The position numbers and the translations under genes are program-made. A stretch of DNA of 64,000 bases from Cydia pomonella (taxonomy: Eukaryota > Arthropoda > Insecta > Lepidoptera > Tortricidae): NCBI RefSeq assembly GCF_033807575.1, contig NC_084711.1:13764001-13828000 (forward strand), given 5' to 3'. Positions 53,101 to 59,100 of the stretch are shown here, piece by piece (the stretch's first letter is position 1; every line of letters begins with the position of its first letter). The notes below the pieces were generated by a model, which was not told where the DNA came from, made no database searches, and saw only the letters and a program-made list of their open reading frames with translations.

Positions 53101-56100
53101 TGCTGGCTCAAAATGATGATAACCACGTAAATCACGGTACCTACCGACCCCTCACTTGAGGGCTAAGCAATCCAAACGAGATGCTAGAGACGTCAGGGCA
53201 TATTCGTAATGATTGCGAACCAATTCACCATTCACAACTAATCTGATTAGTCCTATGATTGAGTGCAGCTATATAAAAACAACCTGATTTGAATAAAGTG
53301 CATGTAATCGATTATTTGCAGCTGCGGCAAAGCGCGCTAAAGAAGGAGGACGCGGACTTGCAGCTGGAGATGGAGAAGCTGGAGCGCGAGCGCAACCTGC
53401 ACATCCGCGAGCTCAAGCGGATACACAACGAGGACCAGAGCCGCTTCTCTCAGCATCCCGTGCTCTCCGAGCGGTCAGTTCACACATTTTTTCTTTTTTA
53501 ACGTTGTGGGACAGCAGTTATGCATCATTCCCCCAGTCCCGACGTGGACCCAATCGTAAAGGATATGTGGGACTCTTGCAGCTCATTCTAGTGAACAAGA
53601 GGGGGTGGGGCCTAACCACCTACACCTGCAATATGTCATATGGGATCGTGAATAAACCGTTACTTATGTCGAAATTACTGCTACTGATAGATGTCGACTA
53701 CGAAAATAATAAGCGTTTTAGTAAGAAAACTACAGGGTTGGGCAGATAAGGTGTCCTTGTTTAAAATAGCCATAAAATGAAAACACAACTTCAAATCTGA
53801 ATATTAAACTTGTTTTTATTTTAAGCATAGTCTATATTTACAAAATTAATTTCATCGCCCTCATGCCAAGCTAACAAGTCCCTGCATTTTTTAACTCTAG
53901 CTTGTTTCTGGGCTTCTGTTAATCGATGGATTTTTTGTTTTTTGTAGGCCTTCAATCCAAGATCATGTCCCAATATACGACTCATTGATCGTCGGGATAT
54001 TTTCATATCTTTAGGAGTTTACTTGCACTTTGGGCTGGATTACGCCGAATATGCTCACGAACGCTTTTAATTATAATAATAAATATTATAGGACATTATT
54101 ACACAAATTGACTAAGTCCCACAGTAAGCTCAATAAGGCTTGTGTTGAGGGTACTTAGACAACGATATATATAATATATAAATACTTAAATACATAGAAA
54201 ACATCCATGACTCAGGAACAAATATGCATGCTCATCACACGAATAAATGCCCTTACCAGGATTTGAACCCGGGACCATCGGCTTCATAGGCAGGGTCACT
54301 ACCCACTAGGCCAGACTGGTCGTCAAATCGTCTTGCCGCAAATTATATTTTTGACACGAACATATGATTTTCGACCATGTTTGGACCTGATTCTTGAACA
54401 TCCTGTTTTTTTTAATCGTTTAATGGTCCGAGATATGAGCCTTACATTAATATCTAAATGTTTCAGCTTCTTAAATATCTCGCACGGTCAAAATTTGTGC
54501 TGGTATAAATTTACAACGAGCTGGCGTTTCGCGTCCATGTTGAAAACAATAGATATCAAGCTGACGTCTAGAAATCATAAAGACGCATAAATCCTCGATT
54601 AATAAAAAATTATATAGTTAAAAAGTTCTGGTATATTTAAGTAAAATGGCAGTACAAAACTAGGACACTTATCTGCCCAACCCTGTAATGTATGGAGTGA
54701 ATACTCTATGCTTACTTATTTCTCTATGGTTTAGTGTTGATCCAGCGGCTGTATCATATCATATGATTAATGTAGATAACTTAAATGTATATCCTGAGGT
54801 CGGGGGTTTATGCCTGGCGCGTTAAAAATGTATTTCGTAAACTACATATTTCATACTTGCCGCACATTAGTCTTAGAATAGTAGTAAGAAAACTGAGCGT
54901 AAACTTTTTTAATTGAGCATTTTTATCTTACGATTGCAACTAGCCCTGAAGAAAACGGGAATTAGAAAATGAATAGGTTATCGTAACATCACTGAGGAAG
55001 GTAACTTACAATAGAAATTGGCATATGATATTATGATAAAACGTGACTTCACTTTTACGTGATATATGAACTGCCCCAGTAAATATTTCTGAATACCAAT
55101 ACAAATCTAGAACAACAACATTGGGTTTACACTTTTCATTTTAGCGATATAAAATCATAAACATTGTAGCAACAAATATCACTTGAGCTAGACATGATCC
55201 TTAAAGAGTATATTAATTAAAGAATCAAATGCAATTTAGAAAATTGGCGTTTAAAGTTAGCCTGATGCTTCATAGTTAATGATTACTCGTGTCTTGTTTA
55301 CAATCGGCCCTGTGCTTATACGTCGATGGAAATAAGTCGCGAAACGTTTTGCAACTGAATCTAATATTCGCTGCGTAGATAACAGTATCCTTGAACAGCG
55401 ATATGCGGTTGTTTTGATAAGGAGAGTGTTGCACTGAACATTAGGAATTAGGTATTTTACTGATGTTTATTCACTACTGCAGCCTTGTTAAGTTATTATT
55501 GCAATTTTAAATATGATCTCCCCTAACATTTAGATATACTTCTGCATCCTACTTGGACTGTGTAGGACCAAGTAGGCTGTTAATTTGAAAACTATCCTAT
55601 GTCTTTATCCAGGATACAAACTACCATATCCGTACCAAATTTCATCTCAGTGGGTTTACAGTGAAACATTATAGTGAAACGCTGCTATAAAGTAAATTGC
55701 GATACAAGTGCGAATTACCTATTCGCACATGTATCGTACAACGTTTTACAGTACATATGGCCCTTTAAATGTTCGACACAGTAACGTAATATACTAATTT
55801 TCGCACTAGTGCGATAAAGTAGCACCATATGTACTGTAAAGTAAATTCTGACAGTCATGAATTGACCTTTACATTTACGAAGCTAAGACCTACCGTTTAA
55901 CCGATAGCGTTAGTGTCATATTTAAAAAGATCAATTCAAAACTGTCAGAATTGATTTCTTAGCCGCGTTTCAACATAGTAGGGGTAATGTTTACCCCCTA
56001 TTTCACAAAACTTAACAGACTACGTCAAAGAAAAGTCAGAAGAAAGGGTTTATCATTTTATTAGTCGTATTTATGTAAGTTTACAAATTATACACCGAAT

Positions 56101-59100
56101 TGATAGCCAACGTCGTACTCGTGGTTGAAGTACAAGTATCGCGTCTATAAATATTTACACAAAGGCAAAAGTAGCAAGGACACGAATGTGTTTGGAAGCT
56201 GGGCTGGGGTTTGGCGTATTTGTAAACACGAGGTTGCCCTTTCTCTTATGTCCCCTTTTCTCGATCGACGTCGTTCTAATGCTTGTTACATATCGTAGAA
56301 ACGTTCATTATATTTGATTTATTGCTTGGTATTCAAAATATAGCCCACATGATGTTGTTGATTATTTTAATATTAGGATTAAAGGAATATTAGGAAAAAA
56401 ATAATTATTTGTAGGCGATGTGTATGGAAACTGTAGGTGTAGATGGCGCCAGCATAGGTTTCCCCTGTTTCTATGGCATGTAAAACTCCAGGTCATAAAA
56501 CTAAAAAAAAACAAGAATTTAACATTATTATAGGTAAAAAACTTAAGTAAGTCACCTGTTGTATGTAGTTGTGACGTGTTCGGATAGACAATACATGTTT
56601 AAAAGACACACACAAACAAAACAAATGTCTATTCGAACACGTCACAACTACATACAACAGGTGACTTACTTAAGTTTTTTACCTATAGGGACCGTGCGCG
56701 TTGGAGGGCCTGCCATCTTGTGGCCTGAATCGGAACCATAAACGTGTACATGTACACGTCACGTGTTTTCTTGTGCATAATAGATTCTGCCATCTTGTGA
56801 GCTACATCGGAACAAACAACATCACATTTACGCCTCGCGCCTAAAATCTGACGGCTCCTGTGCTGCCTCCTACAGTTCATGCACGCTCCCTATAGTAGGT
56901 CTGACAGGGCAATCCTATACTGGTGCCATCTGTGATATACAACCGGACAACCCCATTGATATTTGATATCATAATAGAGTCCTACTTTTCAATAATACAA
57001 ACCTACTTTTAATGATCATGTTGCTGGAACTGCGGCTGCAACAGTTGAAGTTAGCAATTCTCAATGCTATAGATAGAGCAATTCTCTGTACAGGTAAAGA
57101 TTGAGTAATTCAGCACTTGCCTCAGAAGACTTAGCTATACTTTCAGGCTATTATAATTTCAGCCTTCACCCACTGCGGAGCATTGATCTTTCTTGATTCT
57201 GTCTTGACTGTCCTAGGTAGTCCGACCTGTAGTCTCATACAGCCAATTTAAAATGAGCAATATTGAATGAGTTATTCCTGTTACCAGGTACCTGCTGCTA
57301 ATGCTGCTGGGCAAGGGCGGGTTCAGCGAGGTGCACAAGGCCTTCGACCTGCGCGAGCAGCGCTACACGGCCTGCAAGGTGCACCAGCTCAACAAGGACT
57401 GGAAGGAGGACAAGAAGGCCAACTATATTAAGTGAGTCCGTATGAACGACACGCCATATGTCTTATCGGTGTCATTACTGAGCAGACCTCGCAATAGTAC
57501 TTGATATTCAGGTTCATGGTGACCTTTATTATTTTTAATGCCTTTAAGTTTGGAAAAAATGTCTTTGCATGCAGTGTTTTTATGTTTTTGAAGTGAGTGT
57601 TAAAAGGTTTTGTTTTAATAACTGTTGCTTATACATGTTTAACGTGGTTGTTTTGCTAAAAGTCTTAACTACTTGTAGTTACCATGGATTAACCTTTAAA
57701 TACCGTGGGCGCCTAATCTCAAAATAAAACTAGTAATTGTTTGAAGCTTCATCAAATACATTGAGCTTCAGAGTAACCCAAATGACGAAAATTTTGCAAC
57801 GGACATTATTTTGTGATAGTGTGTGTTCCGTGCGTGGACTTAAAGCAGCTATACTGAGACAGAGAGAGTATATAAACAGAGATATTTTATAATTCCCCTA
57901 TTTTGGCATGCTCGTTCGCAGTTTCTAATAGTAAGTAGTGAGTCATAAAGTACATGCATTGTTGCAGACATGCACTGCGAGAGTACAACATCCACAAGGC
58001 GCTGGATCACCCGCGGATCGTGAAGCTGTACGACGTGTTCGAGATCGACGGCAACTCCTTCTGCACCGTGCTCGAGTACTGCAACGGCCATGATCTCGAC
58101 TTCTATCTCAAACAGGTAAAAGGCAGCGTTTGTCAGCAACTTTGCTGGTGTTTGCATTGAATTTTTATATTTGAGGCACTTGTGCGTCATGTGCGATCGC
58201 ATAACAAACAACTGTAAATAAACTGATTTCTTGGAAAAGGAAACATAATGTCTGTCCATACCGTGCTTGGCCGTTATTGGATAGTTAACCTCCGGTGCAA
58301 CGTTTCGGTAATGGATAATGTCGCTTCCTTGAAGTGGTATTTTTCCTACGCTGCACGCACTGTCCTGAAAAATGGGAAATGGGACGCCTTGCAATAATAG
58401 GACTACGGAAAGGTCCTCGCCATGTGTACCAACAAAAAAATACCACAACATGGCGCATAGTTAGTTATATGTGTATTCATAAATGTCCACCTCCACCTAT
58501 TGGCGACTTGTCTGGTATTATTGGGGTTTTCAAATTGCGATACGTTACTTACGATAGAACTACAATATTTAGTACTAATTTACAAAATCGTTTGTCCAGC
58601 ACAAAACGATCCCGGAGCGAGAGGCGCGCTCGATCGTGATGCAGGTGGTGTCGGCGCTCAAGTACCTGAACGAGATCAAGCCGCCCGTCATCCACTACGA
58701 CCTGAAGCCCGGCAACATCCTGCTCACCGAGGGCAACGTCTGCGGCGAGATCAAGATCACGGACTTCGGCCTCTCCAAGGTCATGGACGAGGAGAACTAT
58801 AACCCCGACCACGGCATGGACCTCACGAGCCAGGGCGCGGGCACTTACTGGTCAGTATTCTCTATCTTCAAGTTCAGTGTTACAGGACTTTCGGTTACAC
58901 TTAGGTCCACTTGCACCGATCAATAACCCAGGGTTAACCGGTTAAACCTGGAGTTACCATGTTTACCAGTACAATTTGACTCTGGGTTAACCGATTAACC
59001 CCGGGTTAGTGGGGTGGTGCAAGTGGCCCTTACACAATTTGGAGAAACAATTTCTCAAAAAACATTGTGCTGAGAAAACTGTTCCGCTAAAGAACTTGTA

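Noticed and set aside
54240..54325. tRNA gene on the minus strand (box B-like GGTTCAAATCC)
   Set aside because: It is the head of a dispersed SINE; no full cloverleaf can be drawn and the sequence continues as a SINE body.
57849..58451. A 200-codon minus-strand open frame
   Set aside because: It lies opposite TLK exon 13, whose plus-strand frame is strongly conserved; the antisense frame is a by-product.
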